Positions 15,240 through 23,727 are shown, counted from the first letter of the stretch. The stretch is 64,000 nucleotides of DNA from Acidimicrobiia bacterium (GCA_011523635.1 WTGI01000057.1:6804-70803); one strand, 5' to 3'. Numbers and translations: made by a program. Notes: generated by a model not told the origin, from the sequence alone.

Positions 15240-16733
15240 ATGAAGACCATAACCCACTGGATAGGCGGAAAGCCCTGGGAGGGCGAACCGGAGCGGACCG
15301 GTCCGGTGTTCAACCCGGCCACCGGACGCCAGGCCGCCGAGGTGGCGTTCGCCGGGGCCGCCGAGGTGGACCGAGCGGTCGGTGCAGCACGGAAGGCGTT
15401 CGAGGACTGGCGGTCGGTGTCGCTGACCCGTCGCCAGAACATCATGTTCGCCTACCGGGAACTCATCACCCGGCACCGTCTCGACCTGGCCCGCATCCTC
15501 ACCGCCGAGCACGGGAAGACCCTCGACGACGCCTTGGGCGAGGTCCAGCGGGGCCTCGAGGTGGTGGAGTTCGCCTGCAACATCGCCCATCTGATCAAGG
15601 GGGAGTTCTCGGAGCAGGTCAGCAGCGCCGTCGACACCTACACGGTGCGCCAACCGCTGGGGGTGGCGGCCGGGATCACCCCGTTCAACTTCCCCGCCAT
15701 GGTGCCCATGTGGATGTTTCCCATCGCCATCGCCTGCGGCAACACCTTCGTGCTCAAGCCGTCGGAGAAAGATCCGTCCGCCTCCCTGCTCAACGCGGAA
15801 CTGCTGGCCGAAGCAGGCCTTCCCGACGGCGTTTTCAACGTGGTTCACGGTGACAAGGCGGCGGTGGACGCCATCCTGGCGCATCCGGACATCGCCGCCG
15901 TCTCCTTCGTGGGTTCGACGCCGATCGCCCGGTACATCTACGAGCAGGGAACCGCGAACGGCAAGCGGGTCCAAGCGCTGGGCGGCGCCAAGAACCACAT
16001 GATCGTCCTTCCCGACGCCGACATGGACCTGGCCGCCGATGCGGCGGTGTCGGCCGGTTACGGCTCGGCCGGCGAGCGGTGCATGGCTATTTCGGTGGTG
16101 GTGACGGTGGGCGAGGCCGCCGACCGGCTGCTGCCCAAGGTCCGGGAGCGGATCGCCGACCTGGTGGTGGGTCCCGGAGACTCCGATGGCGCCCAGATGG
16201 GCCCGCTGGTCACCGCCGAGCATCGCGACCGGGTCGCCGGCTACGTCGACGCCGGCGAGGCCGAGGGCGCGCGCCTCCTCGAAGACGGCCGGGGCTTCAC
16301 CAGCGAAGGGCACGAGGATGGCTTCTTCTTCGGCCCCACCCTGTTCGACGGGGTGACGAAGGACATGTCGATCTACCGGGACGAGATCTTCGGACCCGTG
16401 CTCTCGGTGGTACGCACCGACTCCTACCAGGAGGCGATAGACCTCATCAACGTGAACCCGTATGGCAACGGAACCGCGGTGTTCACCAACGACGGCGGCG
16501 CGGCGCGCAAGTTCCAGGCCGAGATCGAAGTGGGGATGGTCGGGATCAACGTTCCGATACCGGTACCCCTGTCCTTCTATTCCTTCGGGGGCTGGAAGGA
16601 CTCCATCTTCGGCGGCCATTCCATCTACGGCCCCGAAGGGGTGCATTTCTACACCCGGCCCAAGGTCGTGATCGCCAGGTGGCCGGACCCCATCCACCGC
16701 GGGGTGGACCTCGGATTCCCCCAGCATCGTTAG
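15240..16733 (+). CDS. mmsA: CoA-acylating (methyl)malonate-semialdehyde dehydrogenase
   Basis: A 497-residue aldehyde dehydrogenase of the MmsA/IolA type, which oxidises malonate or methylmalonate semialdehyde with NAD+ and CoA to acetyl- or propionyl-CoA and CO2. Diagnostic features are ITPFNFPAMVPMWMFPIA, the FVGSTPIARYIY cofactor loop, LGGAKNHMIVLPDAD and the catalytic Cys281 in GSAGERCMA. The glycine-rich GGWKDSIFGG near the end is also typical. Three in-frame ATGs compete (15225, 15231, 15240). The last gives the usual family N-terminus MKTITHWIGGKPWEG and has AGGG nearby. It completes the route from pyrimidines to central metabolism. Confidence 0.92.
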   Translation: MKTITHWIGGKPWEGEPERTGPVFNPATGRQAAEVAFAGAAEVDRAVGAARKAFEDWRSVSLTRRQNIMFAYRELITRHRLDLARILTAEHGKTLDDALGEVQRGLEVVEFACNIAHLIKGEFSEQVSSAVDTYTVRQPLGVAAGITPFNFPAMVPMWMFPIAIACGNTFVLKPSEKDPSASLLNAELLAEAGLPDGVFNVVHGDKAAVDAILAHPDIAAVSFVGSTPIARYIYEQGTANGKRVQALGGAKNHMIVLPDADMDLAADAAVSAGYGSAGERCMAISVVVTVGEAADRLLPKVRERIADLVVGPGDSDGAQMGPLVTAEHRDRVAGYVDAGEAEGARLLEDGRGFTSEGHEDGFFFGPTLFDGVTKDMSIYRDEIFGPVLSVVRTDSYQEAIDLINVNPYGNGTAVFTNDGGAARKFQAEIEVGMVGINVPIPVPLSFYSFGGWKDSIFGGHSIYGPEGVHFYTRPKVVIARWPDPIHRGVDLGFPQHR

Positions 16734-16870
16734 AAGGGTGTTCAATAGACGGGGATGGACTGGCCCGCGTTGCCTTGACCGGGGGTTCTCTGCCGGATAG
16801 GGGGCCGGCCGGACATTATTCGGTACCCTCCTAGAAGAGGCAAGAACAACCGAAAGAGGGGATAGGCACC

Positions 16871-17887
16871 ATGGACTTCGGCGTCGTGCTCCAGACCGAT
16901 CCACCCGCCTCCCGGGTCATAGAACTCACCCGGCTGGCCGAGGCCAACGGATTCAGCCACGCCTGGACCTTCGACTCCCACGTGCTGTGGCAGGAGCCTT
17001 TCGTCATCTACTCGAGGATGCTGGCCGAGACCGACCGGATGGTGGTGGGTCCGATGGTCACCAATCCGGGCACCCGGGACTGGACGGTGCTGGCCTCGCT
17101 GTTCGCGACCCTCAACGACATGTACGGCGGCCGGACCATCTGCGGGATGGGACGGGGCGACTCGGCCTTGAGGGTCATCGGCCGCAAGCCCCGCACCCTG
17201 GCCAAGATGGCCGAGTCGATGGAGGTCATCAAGGGGCTGGTCGCCGGGGAGGACGTCGACTACGACGGCACGCCTCTCCGGATACCGTGGATCTCGGAGG
17301 GTTGGGACCTGCCGATGTGGGCGGCCGGTTACGGACCGAAGGCGCTGGCCACGATCGGGCGTCACGCCGACGGGTTCATCCTGCAGCTGGCCGACCCCCA
17401 GATCCTGGAGTGGACGGTGGCAGCGGTTCGGGCCGCGGCGGCGGACGCAGGCCGCGATCCCGACGAGATATCGGTCTGCGTGGTGGCGCCGGCCTACGTG
17501 GGCGACAACATCGAGCACCAGCGGGAGCAGCTCCGGTGGTTCGGGGGCATGGTCGGTAACCACGTCCACGACCTGGTGAAACGCTACGGCTCGGACAACC
17601 CGGAAATGGTCCCCGAGGTTCTGGCCGACTACATAGCCGCCCGGGAAGGCTACGACTACGCCCACCACGGCAAGGCCGGCAACCCCTCCACCGACTTCGT
17701 GCCCGACGCCATCGTGGACCGTTTCTGCGTGCTAGGAACGGCGGAGGACCACATCGCCAAGCTGGCGGAACTAAGCGCTCTGGGGATGGACCACTTCGGG
17801 GTCTACCTGATGCATGACGACCGGGAAGGAACGCTGAACGCCTACGGCCGGACGGTCATACCGGGGATCGAGGGTCCACGGGTTTGA
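16871..17887 (+). CDS. Luciferase-like (LLM class) flavin/F420-dependent oxidoreductase
   Basis: A 338-residue bacterial-luciferase-type TIM barrel. The N-terminal strand is MDFGVVLQTDPPASRVIEL, and the substrate/cofactor pocket regions MVGPMVTNPGTRDW and RTICGMGRGDSALRVIG are characteristic. It most resembles the CPS_4043-like subgroup annotated as F420-dependent, whose members are often found beside dihydropyrimidinase genes. GAAAGAGGGG precedes the ATG at 16871. It follows the pyrimidine genes in the same direction after 137 bases. Its substrate is unknown. A redox step on the pyrimidine or hydantoin ring, or an unrelated oxidation, are both possible, and FMN rather than F420 cannot be excluded. 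Confidence 0.8.
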   Translation: MDFGVVLQTDPPASRVIELTRLAEANGFSHAWTFDSHVLWQEPFVIYSRMLAETDRMVVGPMVTNPGTRDWTVLASLFATLNDMYGGRTICGMGRGDSALRVIGRKPRTLAKMAESMEVIKGLVAGEDVDYDGTPLRIPWISEGWDLPMWAAGYGPKALATIGRHADGFILQLADPQILEWTVAAVRAAAADAGRDPDEISVCVVAPAYVGDNIEHQREQLRWFGGMVGNHVHDLVKRYGSDNPEMVPEVLADYIAAREGYDYAHHGKAGNPSTDFVPDAIVDRFCVLGTAEDHIAKLAELSALGMDHFGVYLMHDDREGTLNAYGRTVIPGIEGPRV

Positions 17888-17934
17888 TCATCGGCTCTCG
17901 CCCGGATTCACCCCTCACCCGCCTCGGGGGCTCC

Positions 17935-18357
17935 TCAATAGCCGGATTCGGCGACGGGTGAGCGACCCCCGCCGGCCACCGACCCGTACTCCTCTTCGCT
18001 CACCTTGCGGCCCTCCCACACGGTGGCGCCGCCGGTCGTATGGGATAGATGCGTCATCGGCGAGTCCGGGAGGGCGCCGTGCCAGTGCACCTCGCCGGGA
18101 GGTGCGTGGACGAGATCTCCGGTGGAGATCTCGACAGCGGAGCCTTCCTCGTTCTGTACCAGGCCCGCGCCGTTCGTGACATAGAGCACTTGGCCTTCAG
18201 GGTGGTGGTGCCAGTCGGTGCGGGCGCCCGGCTCGAAGCTCACTGCGAGGATGTTCAGCACACCGTCGTTGCGCACCGGCCCGAATAGCACGTCACCGGT
18301 GAAGTACTCCGCGGGCGCCTCCTCCCACGCTACATCACCAGGCCTCCAATGTTCCAT
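17935..18357 (-). CDS. Cupin-domain protein
   Basis: A 140-residue single-domain cupin. Motif 1 has the metal-binding histidines in TDWHHHPEGQVLYVTNG and motif 2 reads PPGEVHWHGALP. GGAGG sits 4 bases before the ATG at 18357. Small cupins of this shape are often carboxymuconolactone-decarboxylase-associated or quercetinase-like, but no substrate can be assigned. It is 30 bases downstream of the decarboxylase-like gene on the same strand and is likely co-transcribed with it. Confidence 0.8.
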   Translation of the reverse strand: MEHWRPGDVAWEEAPAEYFTGDVLFGPVRNDGVLNILAVSFEPGARTDWHHHPEGQVLYVTNGAGLVQNEEGSAVEISTGDLVHAPPGEVHWHGALPDSPMTHLSHTTGGATVWEGRKVSEEEYGSVAGGGRSPVAESGY

Positions 18358-18387
18358 GATCCTCCGAACCGATCGACGCCGAGGACT

Positions 18388-19782
18388 CTAGATGAGAGGA
18401 GTGGCCGTCCCGTCGATAAGGCGCCACAGCCGCTCGACGTGTTCCTCGCGGGTGTCCATCTGGCCTATCGACACCCGCAGGAACGAGGTCTCCCCGATCC
18501 GGGAAGGGGTCAGGAACGAGTGGCCGGACCGGTTGACCGCCTCCCCCAGCGACTCGGTGGCCCGGTTGCCGGCCCGGTGCCGGAAGCACACGAGGGCGAA
18601 GGGCACGGGGGCCACCAGCTCGAAACGAGGGTCCTCCCGCATCCGGTCGGCAAGGGAGCGAGCCCACGCCACGTTGTCGCGTATCCGGGACCGCAGCGCG
18701 GCGGCGCCGTAGTAACGCAGCACGAACCAGAGTTTGAGGGAGCGGAAGCGGCGCCCCAGCGCCACGTGCCAGTCCCGGTAGTCGATCACCTGCCCGCTTT
18801 CCGAGGAGGCGTTGCGCAGGTACTCGGGCAGGATCGAGAGGGTGCGGATCAGGGGTCGCCGGTCGGCCACGTAGAACAGAGAGCCGTCGAAGGTCATGGG
18901 CGTCCACTTGTAGGGGTTGACCGTGTAGCTGTCCACCAACTCCAGGCCGTCCTGGTGGTGCCGGAACTCCGGACAGAGCATGGCGTTCCCGGCATAGGCG
19001 GCGTCCACGTGATGCCACATCCCTGCCTGGCGGGCCAGTTCGCCCACGGCGCGGACCGGGTCGACCGCGGTCGTGGCGGTGGTGCCCACGGCCGAGCAGG
19101 CGAAGGCGGGCTCCAGCCCGGCGGCCCGGTCCTCACGTACCGCCTCCCGGAGAGCATCGATCCGCATGGCGTAGGCATCGTCCACGTCGATCAGGCGCAC
19201 GTGGTGGTAGCCCGCCACCCGAGCTCCCTTCTCCACGGATGAATGGGCCTGCGAGGAGGTGTAGGCGACGCACCGGTCTGTTGCTCCGCCTCGTGTCGCC
19301 ACCTCTTCGCGGGCGACCACGAGGGCGGTGTGGACGGCATCCGAGGCGGTCTGTTGAAGCACGCCGCCTCCCTGGTCGGTGGTCTTCCATGCGTCAGGGA
19401 GCCCGAGCAGGTCCACCATCCAGTCGGCCATAACGTTCTCCAGTTCGGTGCATACCGGGCTGGTGGCCCACAGCATGCCCTGCTGGCCTAGACCGGCCGA
19501 GACCAGCTCGCCGAGAATGCCCGGGCCGGAGGTGGCGGCCGGGAAGAATGCGAACCATCCGGGGGAGACCCAGTTGGTCAGCCCGGGTACCACGATGCAG
19601 TCCAGGTCGGCGGTGATCTCCTCGAAGTCCTCCGGCTCCTCCGGAGCGTGGTCGGGCAGCATCTCCCGGATCTCTCCCGGCGCCAGTTGCGACTGGACCG
19701 GCAAATCGCCCACCCGCTCCATGTAGCCGGCCAACCAGTCGACCAACGCGTAGCCGTGGCGGCGGAACTCCTCAGGAGTCAT
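18388..19782 (-). CDS. PLP-dependent aromatic L-amino acid decarboxylase-like enzyme
   Basis: A 464-residue group II decarboxylase. The family landmarks are visible: the N-terminal swap domain, PLP-stacking segment SSQAHSSVEKGARVAGY, cofactor Asp in HVDAAYAGNAMLCPEFRH and the Schiff-base lysine in NPYKWTPMTFDGS. The usual NPHKW of aromatic amino acid decarboxylases reads NPYKW here. The C-terminal LRVSIGQMDTREEHVERLW is standard. Tyrosine, tryptophan, DOPA or phenylalanine are the likely substrate classes, but specificity cannot be read from sequence. Some members of this fold are aldehyde synthases. No strong Shine-Dalgarno is seen before the ATG at 19782. Confidence 0.87.
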   Translation of the reverse strand: MTPEEFRRHGYALVDWLAGYMERVGDLPVQSQLAPGEIREMLPDHAPEEPEDFEEITADLDCIVVPGLTNWVSPGWFAFFPAATSGPGILGELVSAGLGQQGMLWATSPVCTELENVMADWMVDLLGLPDAWKTTDQGGGVLQQTASDAVHTALVVAREEVATRGGATDRCVAYTSSQAHSSVEKGARVAGYHHVRLIDVDDAYAMRIDALREAVREDRAAGLEPAFACSAVGTTATTAVDPVRAVGELARQAGMWHHVDAAYAGNAMLCPEFRHHQDGLELVDSYTVNPYKWTPMTFDGSLFYVADRRPLIRTLSILPEYLRNASSESGQVIDYRDWHVALGRRFRSLKLWFVLRYYGAAALRSRIRDNVAWARSLADRMREDPRFELVAPVPFALVCFRHRAGNRATESLGEAVNRSGHSFLTPSRIGETSFLRVSIGQMDTREEHVERLWRLIDGTATPLI

Positions 19783-19905
19783 CGAAGGGACACGATCCGC
19801 ACACCTCCATGCAAAGTGAATCGGAGAGCTTCGTCGATCACGGGTGTATACGCACGGATCGTCCCGCGACGCTAGCGCCTCCGTCTCTAAGCCTATCCAG
19901 CCGAG

Positions 19906-20238
19906 TCAGGGGTCGGTTCTAACCGCCGTAACAACGAGTTCCGAGAGCCATGCATTGAGGCTCTTGCGCTCTGTCCGGGCCGCCGCTGCCGCGGCCCTGT
20001 GAACACGTGGCGGCAGACGGAGCGCGATCCTCCCCGAGTAGGGGCGATCAGGCTCTCGGCCCCTCTCCGAACATATCGCGAGGTATTCGTCCACCGAGTC
20101 CCTGAATGCCTGCTGCACTTCCGACACCGAACTGCCCTGAAAGGTAATCACGTCTCGGGTGTCCACCACCTCGCCGTGGAGAAGGCCTGCTTCGTCGTCG
20201 AAGATTACGACTCCGCGGTATCCGCGGTGCTCCAGCAT
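19906..20238 (-). CDS. hicB: HicB-family antitoxin
   Basis: A 110-residue HicB antitoxin. The N-terminal partial RNase-H-like fold (YRGVVIFDDEAGLLHGEVVDTRDVITFQGSS, of which GYRGVVIFDDEAGLLHGEV is most typical) neutralises HicA. The C-terminal IALRLPPRVHRAAAAAARTE is a ribbon-helix-helix DNA-binding domain that should repress the operon. The start at ATG 20238 is chosen because AGGAG lies 7-8 bases upstream; a longer reading from 20280 would overlap hicA. It lies 16 bases after hicA. Confidence 0.88.
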   Translation of the reverse strand: MLEHRGYRGVVIFDDEAGLLHGEVVDTRDVITFQGSSVSEVQQAFRDSVDEYLAICSERGREPDRPYSGRIALRLPPRVHRAAAAAARTERKSLNAWLSELVVTAVRTDP

Positions 20239-20254
20239 CGTTCTACTCCTAGCT

Positions 20255-20509
20255 CTACGGCCTGACACCGGCTTCCGCAAGGAACCTCCTCGCAGAGGCG
20301 ACCGATCCCTTGTCCGCCTCCTTGCGCGGATGAGGCCGGTGGAACACGGCGATCACGTCATTGAGTTCCACCGCCACACGAGATCCTGCTCGCTCCTCGA
20401 TGGTTGCGCCACAGGCAACGAACAGTGACTCGATGTCATTCCAGTTGATCGAGGCCTGCGTCGGTCTCCGGAATATCGCTTCCAGAGTCCTCCGGTGTTT
20501 CCTTCTCAC
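20255..20509 (-). CDS. hicA: HicA-family mRNA interferase toxin
   Basis: An 84-residue HicA of the actinobacterial type beginning MRRKHRRTLEAIFRRPTQA (GTG start at 20509). It has the dsRBD-like core INWNDIESLFVACGA and the C-terminal FHRPHPRKEADKGSVASAR. The position that is GSH in the classical Escherichia coli protein reads GSRV here, which is usual in this subgroup. It would cleave mRNA when free of HicB. The inverted repeat at 20518-20536 directly precedes the start and is the likely operator. Confidence 0.88.
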   Translation of the reverse strand: MRRKHRRTLEAIFRRPTQASINWNDIESLFVACGATIEERAGSRVAVELNDVIAVFHRPHPRKEADKGSVASARRFLAEAGVRP

Positions 20510-20517
20510 CGAGGAAT

Positions 20518-20536
20518 GATATCACATTATGATATC
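20518..20536 (-). promoter_or_regulatory. hicAB operator/promoter inverted repeat
   Basis: GATATCA (20518-20524) and TGATATC (20530-20536) form a 7-base inverted repeat with a 5-base spacer, 8 bases upstream of the hicA GTG. The AT-rich palindrome stands out in GC-rich DNA. A ribbon-helix-helix HicB dimer is the expected ligand. The divergent leuC start lies only 49 bases away, so binding could also affect leuC. Confidence 0.6.
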
Positions 20537-20585
20537 GGCATCGCTGGGTTTGCGCCTCCGCCCGTGTACCATTCTCGGCGATCCT

Positions 20586-21989
20586 ATGACGAACCCGCCG
20601 CGCACCCTTTTTCAGAAGGTTTGGGACGCCCATGTAGCCCACGAGGCTCCCGGGGAGCCGTCCCTTCTCTACATCGATCTGCACCTGGTCCACGAGGTGA
20701 CCAGCCCGCAGGCGTTCGACGGCCTGCGGCTGGCCGGACGGGGCGTGCGGCGACCCGACCTGACGCTGGCGACCATCGACCACGGGGTCCCGACGGCCAA
20801 CCGCAGTCTCGGGATTAGGGATCCGCTGTCAAAGAAGCAGATCGACGCCCTGATCTCCAACTGCGAGCAGTACGGCATCACCCTTTACGGGCTGGACGAC
20901 CCCCGCCAGGGCATCGTCCACATCATCGGTCCCGAGCAGGGGATCACCCAGCCCGGCATGACCATCGTCTGTGGCGACTCCCACACCGCCACACACGGTG
21001 CGTTCGGAGCCCTGGCCTTCGGGATCGGTACCTCCGAGGTGGAGCACGTGCTGGCTACCCAGACCCTTCCCCAGGCCAAGCCCAAGGCCATGGCGGTGAC
21101 GGTCGACGGCGACCTGCCTACGGGCGTCACCGCCAAGGACATCATCCTGGCCATCATCGCCCGGATCGGGGTGGCCGGCGGAGTGGGCCATGTGATCGAG
21201 TACCGGGGCTCCACCATCCGCTCCCTCTCGATGGCGGCCCGCATGACCATCTGCAACATGTCGATCGAGGGGGGCGCCCGGGCCGGCATGGTGGCCCCTG
21301 ACGACACCACCTACTCGTACCTGGAGGGACGCCCCCATGCTCCCGGCGACTGGGAAGCGGCGCTGGATCATTGGCGCACCCTTCCCACCGATGACGGCGC
21401 CTCCTTCGACACCGAGGTCGAGCTGGACGCCGCCGAGCTCGAGCCGCACGTCTCCTGGGGCACCAACCCCGCCCAGACCGTGCCGGTGAGCGCCCGCGTG
21501 CCCCACCCGGACGACTACGACGACCCGCTGGACCGGTCCGGATGCGGGCGGGCCCTGGAATACATGGACCTGGCGGCCGGCACCCCGATCACCGATATCC
21601 GCCTCGACCGGGTCTTCCTCGGTTCGTGCACCAACGCCCGCATCGAGGACCTGCGAGCGGCGGCGGGGGTAGTGGAGGGGCGCTCCGTGGCCCGGTCGGT
21701 CAGCGCCATGGTGGTGCCCGGTTCCGGGCTGGTGAAGCTCCAGGCTGAGGAGGAGGGTCTCGACCGCATCTTCAAGGAAGCCGGGTTCGAGTGGCGGGAC
21801 GCCGGATGCTCCATGTGCCTGGGGATGAACGACGACATCCTCGCCCCGGGGGAGCGCTGCGCATCGACATCAAACCGCAACTTCGAGGGCCGCCAGGGGC
21901 GCGGCGGGCGGACCCACCTCGTCAGTCCCGAGATGGCCGCCGCCGCGGCGGTGGCCGGGCACTTCGTCGACGTGCGAACCTGGGCCTGA
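20586..21989 (+). CDS. leuC: 3-isopropylmalate dehydratase large subunit
   Basis: LeuC isomerises 2-isopropylmalate to 3-isopropylmalate in leucine synthesis, as a heterodimer with LeuD around a [4Fe-4S] cluster. At 467 residues it has normal length. It shows [21 protein letters not shown], the first cluster cysteine in [13 protein letters not shown] and the other two in [12 protein letters not shown], followed by [14 protein letters not shown]. The ATG at 20586 begins the family-typical [12 protein letters not shown]; an upstream in-frame ATG at 20529 lies inside the hicAB operator and is unlikely. leuD follows after 2 bases. No leucine leader peptide was seen. Confidence 0.95.
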   Translation: MTNPPRTLFQKVWDAHVAHEAPGEPSLLYIDLHLVHEVTSPQAFDGLRLAGRGVRRPDLTLATIDHGVPTANRSLGIRDPLSKKQIDALISNCEQYGITLYGLDDPRQGIVHIIGPEQGITQPGMTIVCGDSHTATHGAFGALAFGIGTSEVEHVLATQTLPQAKPKAMAVTVDGDLPTGVTAKDIILAIIARIGVAGGVGHVIEYRGSTIRSLSMAARMTICNMSIEGGARAGMVAPDDTTYSYLEGRPHAPGDWEAALDHWRTLPTDDGASFDTEVELDAAELEPHVSWGTNPAQTVPVSARVPHPDDYDDPLDRSGCGRALEYMDLAAGTPITDIRLDRVFLGSCTNARIEDLRAAAGVVEGRSVARSVSAMVVPGSGLVKLQAEEEGLDRIFKEAGFEWRDAGCSMCLGMNDDILAPGERCASTSNRNFEGRQGRGGRTHLVSPEMAAAAAVAGHFVDVRTWA

Positions 21990-21991
21990 CC

Positions 21992-22597
21992 ATGGACCCC
22001 GTAGGCATCATCACGGGCACCATGGCGCCCTTGCCGAGGAACAACTGCGACACCGACCAGATCATGCCCAAGCAGTTCCTCAAGCGCGTCGAGCGGAGCG
22101 GCTACGGGCAGTTCCTGTTCCACGACTGGGCCAGGATCGCCGGCGGAGATCTCGACCCCGACTTCGTCCTGAACCGTCCCGAGTACCAGGAGGCCCGGGT
22201 CCTGGTCAGCGGTCCCAACTTCGGTTCGGGATCATCTCGCGAGCACGCTCCGTGGGGCATCCAGGACTGGGGCTTCGAAGCGGTGGTCGCCCCCTCGTTC
22301 GCTGACATCTTCTACAACAACTGCACCAAGATCGGGTTGCTGCCGGTCACGCTCACCGAAGCCGAGGTGAACGGGCTGATCGAGTTGGCCACTGCCACGC
22401 CGGGAGCCGTGGTCACCATCGACCTGGAGACCCAGACGGTCACCACCGGCGACTGGCGGGCCGGCTTCGAGATCGACCCCTTCACCAAGTACCGGCTCCT
22501 CGAGGGCCTCGACGACATCGGCCTCACCATGCGGAATCTCGAGGCCATCGAGGTCTTCGAGCAGTCCCGGCCCGGCTACCTCCCGTCTCTGGCCTGA
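21992..22597 (+). CDS. leuD: 3-isopropylmalate dehydratase small subunit
   Basis: The 201-residue swivel subunit that completes the LeuC active site. The signature NCDTDQIMPKQFLK and the GPNFGSGSSREHAPWGI loop are intact, and IFYNNCTKIGLLPV is also typical. It starts 2 bases after the leuC stop, so the two are translated together in equal amounts. leuA and leuB are not in the window. Confidence 0.95.
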   Translation: MDPVGIITGTMAPLPRNNCDTDQIMPKQFLKRVERSGYGQFLFHDWARIAGGDLDPDFVLNRPEYQEARVLVSGPNFGSGSSREHAPWGIQDWGFEAVVAPSFADIFYNNCTKIGLLPVTLTEAEVNGLIELATATPGAVVTIDLETQTVTTGDWRAGFEIDPFTKYRLLEGLDDIGLTMRNLEAIEVFEQSRPGYLPSLA

Positions 22598-22664
22598 TGG
22601 TGCCGGCACCGGCACCGGCGAGTTGACCAGGCCTCCGGTCGGCCGGTAGGCGTCTCCGGCCCGG

Positions 22665-22670
22665 TAGGCT
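22665..22670 (+). promoter_or_regulatory. -10 element (TAGGCT) of leaderless lgt-like gene
   Basis: TAGGCT fits TANNNT and ends 7 bases before the GTG at 22678. The predicted transcript starts on the start codon and no Shine-Dalgarno is present. Confidence 0.5.
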
Positions 22671-22677
22671 CGCGGAC

Positions 22678-23556
22678 GTGTTCGCAGTCATCTCCTACCC
22701 GCCGATCCCGATCTTCGAGGTCGGGCCGCTCCGGATGTCGCTCCACGGGGTCTTCGCCGGGGTGGGGTTCCTGGCCGGCGCCTACTACGGCACCCTCCGA
22801 TACCGGGCCCGGGGCTTCGACGGCAACCTGTTCCAGTCGGTCCTTACCTGGGCGCTGGTGGGTGCGCTGCTGGGGGCCCGGTGGCTCACCCTGCCCGCCT
22901 ACTGGGCGGAGAACGGATTCGACGCGGGAGAGTTGATCAACATCGGCGGCAACTACTCCATCCTGGGCGGTTTCGCCGGCGGTATCGGGGCCGGTGTCTG
23001 GAGGGCGCAGCGGCTGGGACTCCGGCTGGGACCCGCCGTCGACGTGGCCGCCTTCGGCCTGGCCATAGGAACGGTGGTGGGCCGCATCGGCGACCTGGCC
23101 ATCGTGGAGCACCTCGGGGGGCCGACCCGTTTCGCGCTGGGATACGGGATTCGGCCGGGCTACGACGTGGCGCCCCAGCACGACCGCTTGGAGTGCGTGA
23201 CGGCGACCGTGGGCGAGTTCTGCGGCATCTACCACCATGCCGCCCTGTATGACATGCTGGCCGCGGCCGTATGCTTCGGCTTCCTCTACTGGCTGGTCTT
23301 CCGCTCCGGCGCCCGGCTCCGCTACGGCCAGCTGTTCGCCATCTGGATGACCTGGTACGGCGTCCAGCGCTTCCTCATCGATTTCACCCGGCTCGCCCTG
23401 GATGTCGGCGGCGACCGGACCCTGGGTGCGCTGACATGGAGCCAGTGGAGCGCCCTGGCCGCCGCGGTGGGCGGCCTTGCCCTGTTCCTATGGCTGGGTA
23501 GGCGGAACCCGGTGGTGACGCCGGAGAACGACCGAGCCCAGGGCGCCGCTACGTAA
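22678..23556 (+). CDS. lgt: Divergent prolipoprotein diacylglyceryl transferase (Lgt) family protein
   Basis: A 292-residue polytopic membrane protein with the Lgt layout of about seven helices. It has the signature-like VVGRIGDLAIVEHLGGPT and the C-terminal RFLIDFTRLAL. Lgt attaches diacylglycerol to the lipobox cysteine of prolipoproteins, several of which are encoded nearby. Several residues reported as important in the Escherichia coli enzyme differ here: the HGG histidine position reads ILGG, the signature Asn is Asp and the late Glu is Asp, while the two key arginines and the signature Glu remain. The GTG at 22678 is supported by the leaderless promoter. It is either a diverged Lgt or a paralogue with another lipid-transfer role. 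Confidence 0.75.
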   Translation: MFAVISYPPIPIFEVGPLRMSLHGVFAGVGFLAGAYYGTLRYRARGFDGNLFQSVLTWALVGALLGARWLTLPAYWAENGFDAGELINIGGNYSILGGFAGGIGAGVWRAQRLGLRLGPAVDVAAFGLAIGTVVGRIGDLAIVEHLGGPTRFALGYGIRPGYDVAPQHDRLECVTATVGEFCGIYHHAALYDMLAAAVCFGFLYWLVFRSGARLRYGQLFAIWMTWYGVQRFLIDFTRLALDVGGDRTLGALTWSQWSALAAAVGGLALFLWLGRRNPVVTPENDRAQGAAT

Positions 23557-23618
23557 CGGAGTGCCCGGCGAGCGAGAGGCCGGCGTCGAGCCTTGTGTCT
23601 CGATCCGCTCAATTCGGG

Positions 23619-23648
23619 TTGTCGGGGCGGTTGCCGATGGGGTAACCT
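23619..23648 (+). promoter_or_regulatory. Promoter of the aromatic leader peptide and DAHPS-like gene
   Basis: A -35 of TTGTCG (23619-23624) and a -10 of TAACCT (23643-23648) are separated by 18 bases. The -10 ends 7 bases before the GTG of the leader peptide, so the transcript probably begins on that codon. Confidence 0.5.
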
Positions 23649-23655
23649 GCCCATC

Positions 23656-23727
23656 GTGACTTCTACCCAGGTGTATTCGTACTTCGCCTTTACCGGGCCC
23701 GGCGCCCGGGCCTGGCGTGACGTCTAG
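23656..23727 (+). CDS. Aromatic leader peptide (Tyr/Phe/Trp), attenuation control
   Basis: GTG at 23656 opens a 23-codon frame ending at TAG 23725-23727. Codons 7-12 read YSYFAF and codon 20 is Trp, so five of 23 residues are aromatic and four of them fall within six codons. This is the form of a ribosome-stalling leader peptide sensing charged tRNA-Tyr and tRNA-Phe. The GTG sits at leaderless spacing from the -10. The DAHP-synthase/chorismate-mutase-like gene begins 86 bases downstream, with a terminator-like hairpin between. Too short for ordinary gene finding; the aromatic clustering and the downstream gene are the evidence. Confidence 0.8.
   Translation: MTSTQVYSYFAFTGPGARAWRDV

Noticed and set aside
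5712-17887. Dihydropyrimidine dehydrogenase subunit genes within the pyrimidine cluster
   Set aside because: None of the proteins shows the iron-sulfur and FMN-barrel motifs of PydA/PreA or PreT.
20255-20509. HicA with Arg instead of the classical GSH histidine as an inactive toxin
   Set aside because: The GSRV form is usual in this actinobacterial HicA subgroup, so it is not evidence of inactivation.
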